From contig NZ_QKOE01000020.1 of NCBI RefSeq assembly GCF_003226565.1, positions 1 through 64,000 on the forward strand: a stretch of 64,000 nt of DNA, in the 5' to 3' direction. This DNA is from Parazoarcus communis SWub3 = DSM 12120 (GTDB lineage Bacteria; Pseudomonadota; Gammaproteobacteria; Burkholderiales; Rhodocyclaceae). This document shows, one piece after another, positions 26,696-35,028 of the stretch; the first letter of the stretch is position 1; every line of letters begins with the position of its first letter. The position numbers were made by a program, and so were the translations under genes. The notes under the pieces are model-generated. The model had not been told where the DNA came from, did no database searches, and saw nothing but the letters and a program-made list of their open reading frames with translations.

Positions 26696-29600
26696 ATGGG
26701 GGGTGCGTCTTCGGCCGCAGAGCCAGCCGGGGCTGGCAGGACGAAGCGTCCATGGCTGATCCGGCTGGCTCTGGGGTGGTTGTTGCTGGTGTGTGCGTTG
26801 GGAGGCTATTGGGTACTCCTGCACCAGTCGCACCGGGAGCAGCTTGTGTTGGCCGAGGATCAGGCCCGCTTGCGTGCGACGCAGACGGCCGAAGCGCTGA
26901 CCATGCAGGTGGGGGCGCTGATCGGTGGTGTCGATTACATGGCGCGCCATCTGTCCGAACTCGGGCTCAAGGTGTCGCCGCAGGATTTTCGCCGTGCGGC
27001 CGAGGTGGTCGAGGCGGCCTTGCCGGCAGGGGCGTTGTTGCAGGTTTCCGTGGTGGACGGGCAGGGGCAGGTTGTCTTTTCCAGTCTCGAGCCGGATGAG
27101 GGGCGGCCCGCCGAGCCCTTGTCGATTGCGGACCGCGACCATTTCAAAGTGCATTTTGCTGCGGCCGAACCGAGCCTGTATATCAGCCATCCGATCAAGG
27201 GGCGTCTGTCTGGGCGTTGGTCGATTCAGTTCTCACGCCCGATATTGAGCCGAGGCAAGGTCAGTGGCGTGATCGTGCTGTCATTGTCACCGGATTACAT
27301 CGCGCGCTCGCTACATCGTGTGTTCCCGGATGCAGGGGATGTGGTGGCCCTGCTGCGGGATGACGGTCATTATCTTGCGCGTACCCATCGTGGAGACGAG
27401 GTTCTGGGCCAGCGGGTCGATGCAGCCGGGCTGGAGCGCTTGCGTATCGGCAGTCAGTCTGGTGCGATGACCCGGACGCTGGGGCCGGATCCGGTTGAGC
27501 GCTACTACACTGCACTGAGGGTGCCGTCCTATCCGGTCGTGGTGGTGCTGGGGCTATCACGGGCGGCTGCCATTGCATCGGTCGACGCCTCGATGCGCGG
27601 TGGCATCCAGCGTAACCTGATCGGCTCGGCATTGCTGATACTGGCGGCTGCCTGTATCTCCTGGCTGTATCTGCGGGGCTTCAGGCAGGGCCAGTTGTTG
27701 CGCGACAGCAGGGAACGTCTGGCGCTGGCGATGCAGGGGGCCGACCTGGGATCATGGGACTGGAATGTGCCGAGTGGGCGCGTTCGTTTCAATACCCGGT
27801 GGGCGCAAATGATCGGCTACGACTTGTCCGAAGTGGCACCGGATGTCTCCAGCTGGGAGACACTGGTTCACCCGGATGACATGCCAGCGATCCAGGCTGC
27901 ACTGGACGCGCATTTCCGTGGCGAAACGGCGTACTACGAGACCGAACACCGCATGCGCCACCGTGATGGACACTGGGTGTGGGTGCTCGATCGCGGGCGA
28001 GTCATGAGCCGAGATGATCAAGGGCGCCCACTGCGCATGGTCGGTACCCACCTGGACATCAGCGTCCGCAAGGAGGCCGAGGCCATTCAGCTGGCGTGGC
28101 AGCAGCGCCTGTCCAAGCTGGTCGCTCACGTGCCGGGCATGGTCTATCAGTATTTGTTGCGCCCTGATGGGACGAGTTGCTTTCCTTATGTCAGCCCTGG
28201 CGTGACCGAGGTGTATCGCAGCGACGCCGCATCGCTGGCAGTGTCGGCTGAGCCGGTGTTCGCGCTGATTCACGCTGAGGATATCGTGCGTGTCACGTTC
28301 TCCATCCAGCAGTCGGCCGAGCGCTTGGAAACCTGGCGCTGTGACTATCGTGTGTGCTACGGCGAAGGCGAGGTCCGATGGCTGTCTGGCGAGGCCAATC
28401 CCGAACGCCTCGAGGATGGTTCAACCTTGTGGCACGGCTATCTGCATGATGTGACTGCCGAGCGCCTGGCTGCGGAAGCGTTGGCGCGCAGCGAGGAGCG
28501 CCTGCGCCTGACCGTCGGGGCGGTGAAGGACGGCCTGTGGGAGTGGGACATGCGTACCGGTGCGCTGCACTGGGATGCGCGCTGTTATGAAATGCTCGGT
28601 CATGTCGATGGCGGCATTCCGATGAGCTTCGAACGCTGGACCGAGTTGCTGCATCCCGCGGATCGTGAGCGTACCCTGGCGGGGTTGCACGAGCAGATTA
28701 CCCTGCACCCGGAACGGGTTGCACATGATGATTTTCGCATGCGCACGGCTGAGGGCGCCTGGCTGTGGGTTGAGGGGCGCGGCAGTCTGGTTGACTGGGA
28801 GGATGGCCGGCCGACCCGCATGATTGGCACTTACACCGACATCAGCACCCGTGTCGCCGAGGCGCGCCTGCGCCGGGCCTTGCTCGACCAGAGTGCGGCG
28901 GCAATCGTACTGACGTCGCGGGAGCGTCGCATCCAGGAGCTCAACGGGCGTGCGGCAGAACTCTTTGCGTTGCCGGGACAGAGTCTGGTAGGGGCTGACC
29001 TGCGAGGCGTGCATGTGGACGAGCACTACTACGAGGCATTTGCCGATCATTACCCTGATTTGAGGGAAACCGGGCGTTTGCGCATCGAATATCCATTGCG
29101 CGATGTGCATGGGCAGGTGCGCTGGTTCGACATCGATGGCACCCTGCTGGATCCGGATCAGCCGGAAGGGGACGTGATCTGGACCCTGGTCGATATCACC
29201 GAACGCTATTTCGCCGAGCAGCAACTGGCGGCGGAGCGTGTGCGCTTGACCACCCTGTTGCAGCGTTTTCCTGGCGGTGTGTTGATGGTCGATGCCGGCA
29301 ATTGCATCACACTGGCCAACCAGACCCTGTGTGACCTGCTGGGTCTGGACGTCCGCGCCGATAGCCTGGTGGGCCGCACGCCGGATGAACTGGCATCGCG
29401 TGCGGGGGCTGTATCGCTCGACTGGTTGCGTTCGCCGTCCAGCGGGCAGGAGACGGGGGCTGAAATGCGGTGCTCGATCGAGGTTAGTGTTGGGGAGGCG
29501 CGCACCCTGGAGATCGACCGCGTGCCGATCGAGCGTGCGCAGGAGAATCTGGGGCACGTCTGGCTGGTGCGCGACATCAGTGAGCGCAAGCAGCGCGAGC

Positions 29601-30109
29601 GTATCCTGGCGCGGCTGGCCACGACCGACGCGCTGACCGGTTTGCCGAACAGAAGAACCTTCATGACCGGGCTGGAATGCATGAGCGCCGGCGCCGGTGA
29701 GGATCCATCGCGTCCCGGTACCTTGCTCATGCTGGACATCGATCACTTCAAGCGGGTCAATGATCGCTACGGCCATCCGGTTGGCGATCGCGTGCTGCAG
29801 CATGTTGCCGAACTGATCCGTGCCTCACTGCGCGAGGATGACTTGGCGGCGCGGCTGGGGGGAGAGGAGTTTGCTGTGTTGTTGCCGCGGACCTCGATTG
29901 ACCGGGCACGGGGATTGGCGGAGCGTTTGCGAGCGGCTATTGCGTCCACGCCGGCACAGACCGATGAGGGGGCGATCACGGTGCGTGTCAGCATCGGTCT
30001 GAGTGAAGTCGATGGCTGCGCGGCCAAGCTTGCACTGCGGCGCGCCGATGAGGCTCTCTACATCGCCAAGGGAAGCGGGCGTGATCGCGTGAAGGTGTGG
30101 GCTGGCTGA
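26696..30109 (+). CDS. Membrane diguanylate cyclase with Cache-like sensor and five PAS domains
   Basis: A 1137-residue protein. TM1 lies at about 29-48. A periplasmic sensor of Cache type follows, with ISHPIKGRLSGRWSIQFSRP inside it, then TM2 at about 300-320. Five cytoplasmic PAS/PAC units come next, the first and third carrying the LHP/VHPDD and GTYTDIS-type motifs of PAS_3. The C-terminal GGDEF domain has active-site GGEEF (about residue 1055) and an upstream I-site REDD, so it should make c-di-GMP with product inhibition. The start at 26696 is preceded by GGGAGCGGAGC. What the sensor binds is unknown. Confidence 0.92.
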   Translation: MGGASSAAEPAGAGRTKRPWLIRLALGWLLLVCALGGYWVLLHQSHREQLVLAEDQARLRATQTAEALTMQVGALIGGVDYMARHLSELGLKVSPQDFRRAAEVVEAALPAGALLQVSVVDGQGQVVFSSLEPDEGRPAEPLSIADRDHFKVHFAAAEPSLYISHPIKGRLSGRWSIQFSRPILSRGKVSGVIVLSLSPDYIARSLHRVFPDAGDVVALLRDDGHYLARTHRGDEVLGQRVDAAGLERLRIGSQSGAMTRTLGPDPVERYYTALRVPSYPVVVVLGLSRAAAIASVDASMRGGIQRNLIGSALLILAAACISWLYLRGFRQGQLLRDSRERLALAMQGADLGSWDWNVPSGRVRFNTRWAQMIGYDLSEVAPDVSSWETLVHPDDMPAIQAALDAHFRGETAYYETEHRMRHRDGHWVWVLDRGRVMSRDDQGRPLRMVGTHLDISVRKEAEAIQLAWQQRLSKLVAHVPGMVYQYLLRPDGTSCFPYVSPGVTEVYRSDAASLAVSAEPVFALIHAEDIVRVTFSIQQSAERLETWRCDYRVCYGEGEVRWLSGEANPERLEDGSTLWHGYLHDVTAERLAAEALARSEERLRLTVGAVKDGLWEWDMRTGALHWDARCYEMLGHVDGGIPMSFERWTELLHPADRERTLAGLHEQITLHPERVAHDDFRMRTAEGAWLWVEGRGSLVDWEDGRPTRMIGTYTDISTRVAEARLRRALLDQSAAAIVLTSRERRIQELNGRAAELFALPGQSLVGADLRGVHVDEHYYEAFADHYPDLRETGRLRIEYPLRDVHGQVRWFDIDGTLLDPDQPEGDVIWTLVDITERYFAEQQLAAERVRLTTLLQRFPGGVLMVDAGNCITLANQTLCDLLGLDVRADSLVGRTPDELASRAGAVSLDWLRSPSSGQETGAEMRCSIEVSVGEARTLEIDRVPIERAQENLGHVWLVRDISERKQRERILARLATTDALTGLPNRRTFMTGLECMSAGAGEDPSRPGTLLMLDIDHFKRVNDRYGHPVGDRVLQHVAELIRASLREDDLAARLGGEEFAVLLPRTSIDRARGLAERLRAAIASTPAQTDEGAITVRVSIGLSEVDGCAAKLALRRADEALYIAKGSGRDRVKVWAG

Positions 30110-30182
30110 GCGCCTGAGGTGGCATTATCCATGCTTGGTCCCGGGGGTTGCGGCTGTGACAGCTGCCTTGCTGGGAAACACC

Positions 30183-30731
30183 ATGCTATCTGATGACGAG
30201 GCTCGAGCCCGCCTGCTGATCCACCCCTTGCCACCTAATCCCTGGGTTTATGCCACGGATCAGGCCATCGTGATCAAGGCGGAGTACACCGACACCATCG
30301 AGCGTCTGCTGCGCTGGGCGCCGAAGGCGCGCTGGAGCGCCCGCCAGCGCTGCTGGCTGGTGCCGCTGTCAGGGCTGGAACTGGTGCGATCCATCTTGCC
30401 GGAGTTGAGTCGTCTGGCCGAAGCCATGCAGGAAGCGCCGCCGGATCCGGGGGCCGAGCCCACCGTGCCCGAAGGTGATGCTGATGCACTGGCGCGAAAG
30501 TGGTTTCGTGACGCTGCTCGTCTGCTTTTTGGTAGCGACTGGCAGCGTGATACTGCGCGGGCCCTGGGGCGGGATGAGGCGGCGTTGGCGTGCTGGTTGA
30601 TTGGTGAAGGTGTCGTCGAGGCAGCTCCCGAAATCCTGCTGGGAGAGATGCTGGCCTTGATGCGCCGGCGTGTTGCTGATATCTCCGCTGCGGCGGATGT
30701 GCTGGCCCAGCGCATCGGGCCGCAGTCTTGA
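30183..30731 (+). CDS. Conserved hypothetical protein, 182 aa
   Basis: I do not recognise this gene with certainty. The N-terminal half (PWVYATDQAIVIKAEYT, then ARWSARQRCWLVPLSG) has a beta-rich pattern with conserved Trp and Arg that recalls HARP-like DNA-binding domains; this resemblance is weak. The C-terminal half is helical (RKWFRDAARLLFG, DTARALGRDEAALACWL). I start at the ATG at 30183; an ATG-less extension upstream is possible. It follows the diguanylate cyclase by 73 nt and converges with the next gene, 6 nt away. Confidence 0.6.
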   Translation: MLSDDEARARLLIHPLPPNPWVYATDQAIVIKAEYTDTIERLLRWAPKARWSARQRCWLVPLSGLELVRSILPELSRLAEAMQEAPPDPGAEPTVPEGDADALARKWFRDAARLLFGSDWQRDTARALGRDEAALACWLIGEGVVEAAPEILLGEMLALMRRRVADISAAADVLAQRIGPQS

Positions 30732-30737
30732 TTGGCC

Positions 30738-31208
30738 TCAGATCATGCGAACCTGGTCGGCAAGCACGGTGAAATTCAGACTGTCCATGCGATCGAAGAC
30801 ATCGAGTGGAATTTCAAATACGGACTGACTTTCAAACCAGTAGCGAGCATAGGGCAGGAAAAGCGTCGTGACCGGTAGCGCCTGTAGTGGCTTTGCCGTC
30901 TCACTTGGTGTCACGGCAAAGCCGCTGTTGTTGGCGACCGGGACGTTGTCGTCGCCAAACGCTTCGAGCTGGACGAACAGCTTGGCGCTTTCGATGCCGC
31001 CTTCACAGGTTTTTACGCCAGTAATACGGATGTTCTGGAAACGGCGGCCGGGTCTGCCATCGTCGAGCAACTGAATGAGCTCATGCAGTTTGCCTTTCTT
31101 GACAGAAGTACTTTCACTCACGGGCACCCCGAGTTGGGTGATGCTGAGTCCGGTGGGTTTGGCTGTTTTCAGTTCAATCGAAACGGTGTTTTCGACCAAT
31201 GCAGGCAC
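30738..31208 (-). CDS. Hypothetical protein, 156 aa
   Basis: No family recognised. The protein has no signal peptide or membrane segment, and the C-terminal part (LPYARYWFESQSVFEIPLDVFDRM) is rich in aromatic residues. A GTG at 31208 was chosen because CTGGAG lies 6 nt upstream and the codons further upstream have low third-position GC and many cysteines, unlike the gene itself. It is divergent from the HDOD gene across about 200 nt. Confidence 0.55.
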   Translation of the reverse strand: MPALVENTVSIELKTAKPTGLSITQLGVPVSESTSVKKGKLHELIQLLDDGRPGRRFQNIRITGVKTCEGGIESAKLFVQLEAFGDDNVPVANNSGFAVTPSETAKPLQALPVTTLFLPYARYWFESQSVFEIPLDVFDRMDSLNFTVLADQVRMI

Positions 31209-31411
31209 GGTGTTCTCCAGAGTAAGTTTTGCGACAAAAGCGCGACAAAATGCGGTGTTCCATGCGGGGCATTGCCTTGATAAGCAGATTCGATGCCAGG
31301 GGATGGCACGACGTGGGACGCTGGAACGCACGGTTGCCCGGACTTCCGTCACGCGTGAACGACGGCACGGACGCTAAACTCTTCACTTAAAATATTGGGC
31401 GAATCCTGACT

Positions 31412-32317
31412 TTGTCGAACCTTGTAACGGAAACCCCTGTGGTCGGGCCTCAAGCTTTCTCTTCCTCTGTCGTCGGCGAACAGGTGACGATCTCCCTTCG
31501 GGAGATTGGTATTCCGCCACGCCCCAGCGTGCTGCAGGAGATTGACCGGGAGCGTGCCAAACCCGAGCCGGACTTCAAGCGCCTGACTGATCTGATCAGT
31601 TCGGATGTCGCCCTGGCTGCCGCAGTGGTCAAGACGGCCAACGCACCGGCTTTCGGCCTGAGCCGCAAGGTTGGCGTGATTTCCGAGGCCGTGGTGCTGC
31701 TTGGTCTCAGCCCCGTGATGCAGACTGTTGCGGGCATCGTGCTTCAGCGAGTGTTCCGGTATTCGCCGGGCATGGAGCGTTTCTGGGACAGCTCGGCCGC
31801 AGTGGCCCGTGTGTCCAGCTGGCTGGTGCAGCGGCTAGACCTGCAGCGGCGGGTTCGTTCGGGTGACGTTTATACCTTCGGGCTGTTCCGGGATTGCGGC
31901 ATTCCGCTGTTGATGGGCCCCTTTCCCGAGTATCGTGCAGTGCTGGCGGCGGCCAATGCGGCAAGCGACTGCGCATTTACCGATGTCGAGAATGCGGCAT
32001 TGGGCATGAACCACGCGGTCATGGGCGCCAGGCTGGCGGTTGAGTGGGGGTTGCCGGAGGAGATGGTGCTGGCGATCGAGCATCATCACGATGTCGCTCA
32101 CCTGACGGGTGAGGCTGAAGGGCTGACGCCGCGCGGATGCCTGATGGTGGCGCTCGCACAGTTGGCGGAGTACCTGGTCCAGACACAGACCGGTCAGGGG
32201 CAGACTTGCGAGTGGCTCAAGTTGGGATCGGCTTGCCTGGATGTGCTGGACCTCGATCCCGACAGGCTGCCGAGCTTGGGCCTCGAGTGTTCCGAACTGT
32301 TGAGCGCAGCCGCTTAG
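31412..32317 (+). CDS. HDOD-domain signalling protein
   Basis: A 301-residue HDOD protein: a degenerate HD-phosphohydrolase-like fold with LISSDVALAAAVVKTANAPAF, the AVVLLGLSPV segment and the divergent histidine cluster AIEHHHDVAH near residue 230. HDOD proteins usually act in two-component or c-di-GMP signalling without hydrolytic activity. The best start is a TTG at 31412, with no strong ribosome binding site, so the N-terminus is uncertain. It lies between two GGDEF genes, which fits a shared signalling role. Confidence 0.82.
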   Translation: MSNLVTETPVVGPQAFSSSVVGEQVTISLREIGIPPRPSVLQEIDRERAKPEPDFKRLTDLISSDVALAAAVVKTANAPAFGLSRKVGVISEAVVLLGLSPVMQTVAGIVLQRVFRYSPGMERFWDSSAAVARVSSWLVQRLDLQRRVRSGDVYTFGLFRDCGIPLLMGPFPEYRAVLAAANAASDCAFTDVENAALGMNHAVMGARLAVEWGLPEEMVLAIEHHHDVAHLTGEAEGLTPRGCLMVALAQLAEYLVQTQTGQGQTCEWLKLGSACLDVLDLDPDRLPSLGLECSELLSAAA

Positions 32318-32436
32318 GTCGAGCCGCGCCTCGAGTCGTGACGGGCTCGAGGACGTATCGCCCGACAAGTCGGTTGGGGGTGTGCGTTGTCAGGCATACT
32401 CGCATGTCCGAATAGCCGAAAACACGGATTGCCTCG

Positions 32437-33585
32437 ATGGGCGCTTTTGTCTGGGATCAAAATTTTCTGACCGGGTTCGCCCAGGTCGACGAGCAGCACC
32501 ACATCCTGGTCGACCTGTTCAACAAGCTAAACGACACCTTGATGTCGGTCGATGCGAATCGGGACGCGGTGCTCGAGGAGACCTTCGAGAAGGTCATCGA
32601 CTACACCCGTTACCACTTCTCCGACGAGGAGGGCATGATGGTGGCCGAAGGTCTGGCGCCGCGGCACATCAACATGCATCGCAGCCTGCATGAACAGTTT
32701 GTCGAACAGGTCAAGGGTATGCGCAACCAGCGTGCGGTGCTGGTCGATCACCCGGAGACGGTCGTTGGCTTTCTCACCGGTTGGCTGGGGCTGCACATTC
32801 TTGGCATTGATCAGTCGATGGCGCGACAGATCACCGCCATCCGCGGGGGTATGAGCCCAGAGGCCGCGTTGGAGAAAGAGGCGCACGAGCATGATCAGGC
32901 CACCCAGGCCTTGCTCAAGGTCATCGGCAATCTTTACCACGTGCTGTCGATCCAGAATACTGCGCTCAGCCATGCCAACGCCAGCCTGGAAGAACGTGTC
33001 GCCCAGCGTACCGCTGAGCTTGCCGAAGCCAATCAGCATCTGCGTGAGGCCAATATCCGGCTTGAAGCGTTTTCACGTACCGACGGCTTGCTCAATATTG
33101 CCAATCGGGGCTATTTCAATGATCGCTTCAAGGATCTCTGCGCCAGCGCGTTTCGCCGCCGCTCGCCGCTGGGCCTGCTGTTGATCGATGTCGATTTCTT
33201 CAAGCGTTACAACGACACCTACGGTCATCAGGCCGGGGACGCCTGTCTGCAGGCAGTGGCACGCGCCGTGACCGAGGCCACGCGCCGCACCACGGATCTG
33301 GTTGCGCGCTACGGCGGTGAGGAGCTGGCCGTGCTGTTGCCCGACACTGACGTCGAGGGGACCTGCCTGATTGCGGCACAGGTTGTGGAGGCGGTGTCGG
33401 TGTTGGCGCTCGAGCATGCTGCATCCGATGTGGCGGCCCATGTGTCGGTCAGTGTCGGAGCCGTCAGCCGCATACCGGAGGCGCCCGACGCTGCAGGCGG
33501 TCTGCTTGCCGACGCCGATGCCGCACTCTATCGCGCCAAAGCGGGTGGACGTTGCCGCTGGGTGCTTGCGGACGACAGCGCCTGA
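32437..33585 (+). CDS. Bacteriohemerythrin-GGDEF fusion diguanylate cyclase
   Basis: A 382-residue soluble fusion. Residues 1-135 form a bacteriohemerythrin with the di-iron ligands in DEQHH, YHFSDEE, HINMHRSLH and HILGIDQ. A coiled-coil linker (about 160-205; AQRTAELAEANQHLREA) follows, then a GGDEF domain with GGEEL (about 292-296) and I-site RTTD. By analogy with characterised Bhr-diguanylate cyclases it should couple O2 or redox state of the di-iron site to c-di-GMP synthesis. The ATG at 32437 gives the standard F-x-W-D N-terminus (MGAFVWDQNF). Confidence 0.92.
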   Translation: MGAFVWDQNFLTGFAQVDEQHHILVDLFNKLNDTLMSVDANRDAVLEETFEKVIDYTRYHFSDEEGMMVAEGLAPRHINMHRSLHEQFVEQVKGMRNQRAVLVDHPETVVGFLTGWLGLHILGIDQSMARQITAIRGGMSPEAALEKEAHEHDQATQALLKVIGNLYHVLSIQNTALSHANASLEERVAQRTAELAEANQHLREANIRLEAFSRTDGLLNIANRGYFNDRFKDLCASAFRRRSPLGLLLIDVDFFKRYNDTYGHQAGDACLQAVARAVTEATRRTTDLVARYGGEELAVLLPDTDVEGTCLIAAQVVEAVSVLALEHAASDVAAHVSVSVGAVSRIPEAPDAAGGLLADADAALYRAKAGGRCRWVLADDSA

Positions 33586-33650
33586 CCGCTTCGGGTGTTT
33601 GCTACCCTCCTGAGTTCGCCACGTGCTTCTGATCACGTGATTTCTGATTG

Positions 33651-34835
33651 ATGATCCAGATGAAAAAGAACCTTTGGCTACTGGCCATTGCGCAGGGTCT
33701 GTTCCTGACCAACAACGTGGTATTGATCGCGATCAACGGGCTGGTTGGCTTGCGGCTGGCTCCTGTGGCGTGGATGGCGACGCTGCCGGTCATGGCTTAT
33801 GTGGTGGGCGGAGCCTTGTCCACCGGACTGGTGGCGGCCAGCCAGCAGCGCTGGGGGCGCAAGGTTTCATTTCAGCTCGGCTTGCTGGTGGCCTTCCTGA
33901 CGGCCTTGCTCTGCGCCTTTGCGTTGTCGATCGGCAGTTTCTGGCTGCTGGTGGCGGGGACGGTGATTGCCGGCTACTACAGCGCCAATGGTCAGCTTTA
34001 CCGTTTTGCTGCGGGTGAACTGGCCCCGCCGTCCTTTCGTGAGAAGGCGGTATCCCTGGTGCTGGCAGGCGGCCTGATCGGCGCGGTGGTCGGCCCGAAT
34101 CTGGCCAGCTTCACGCGTGAAACGCTGGCTGCGCCTTTCCTGGGATCCTATCTGGCACTGGCCGCAGTGGCCTTGCTGGCGATGGCCATCATGGCAGCCA
34201 TCCGCTTTCCCGCAGAGCCGGCCCGTGGTGGCAAGGGCGAGGGTGGGCGTCCGCTTGGCGAGATCGTGCGCCAGCCGGTCTTCATCGTGGCGACCTTGGG
34301 GGCCGCGCTGGGTTACGGGGTGATGAACCTGCTGATGGCAGCAACGCCGCTTGCGATGGATGTCTGCGGCATGCCGTTCTCCGACGCCGCGCTGGTGCTC
34401 GAGTGGCATGTAATCGGCATGTTTGCACCCGGCTTCTTCACCGGTCATCTGATCAAGCGTTTCGGGGTGCTGAAGGTCATGGGTGTTGGGGTGGTGCTCA
34501 ATGCGGCCTGCATTGCGGTTGCCTTGTCGGGGCAGGACCTGCATCAGTTCCTGATTGGATTGTTCCTGCTGGGTGTGGGCTGGAATTTCCTCTTCACCGG
34601 CAGCACCACGCTGGCCATGGCGGCCTATCGCCCGGAGGAGAAGGATAAGGCGCAGGCGGCGATCAATCTCGCAGTGTTTGCCACCATGGCGGTGACGTCT
34701 TTCGCGTCGGGGGCGCTGGTGACCACGCAAGGCTGGACCTTGTTGAACCTGGGCTCGATCCCAGCCGTCGCGATCATCGGGATTGCCCTGATCTGGCTGG
34801 CGGCCCGTCAGCGGGGTGAGAGGGCGGCTGTGTAG
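33651..34835 (+). CDS. MFS transporter
   Basis: A 394-residue membrane protein with twelve predicted helices. The loop after TM2 reads QQRWGRKVSFQ, the usual MFS motif between TM2 and TM3 (here RWGRK), and the second half carries the related HLIKRFGVLKV. The substrate cannot be told. It starts 65 nt after the hemerythrin-GGDEF gene. ATG codons at 33651 and 33660 are both possible starts. Confidence 0.85.
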   Translation: MIQMKKNLWLLAIAQGLFLTNNVVLIAINGLVGLRLAPVAWMATLPVMAYVVGGALSTGLVAASQQRWGRKVSFQLGLLVAFLTALLCAFALSIGSFWLLVAGTVIAGYYSANGQLYRFAAGELAPPSFREKAVSLVLAGGLIGAVVGPNLASFTRETLAAPFLGSYLALAAVALLAMAIMAAIRFPAEPARGGKGEGGRPLGEIVRQPVFIVATLGAALGYGVMNLLMAATPLAMDVCGMPFSDAALVLEWHVIGMFAPGFFTGHLIKRFGVLKVMGVGVVLNAACIAVALSGQDLHQFLIGLFLLGVGWNFLFTGSTTLAMAAYRPEEKDKAQAAINLAVFATMAVTSFASGALVTTQGWTLLNLGSIPAVAIIGIALIWLAARQRGERAAV

Positions 34836-35028
34836 CAGGCGAGGCTGATCCATGACACGGCCTGTTTACTGACGGCCTCGTTCATCAACATCCGATGTCA
34901 TGGCTCGGGTGCGTGCCGCGTTCAAGACGGGTTGGCCCCCGGGGCAAGGGAGGCGGCTCGAATGTGAGGAATGGCATATGCCGTGGTAGAGTACCGACCT
35001 GCAGTTGGCATGGAAGGTGGAATCAATA

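Noticed and set aside
28421-29803. Minus-strand frame of 460 codons within the five-PAS cyclase
   Set aside because: Antisense to recognised PAS and GGDEF modules, no domain seen.
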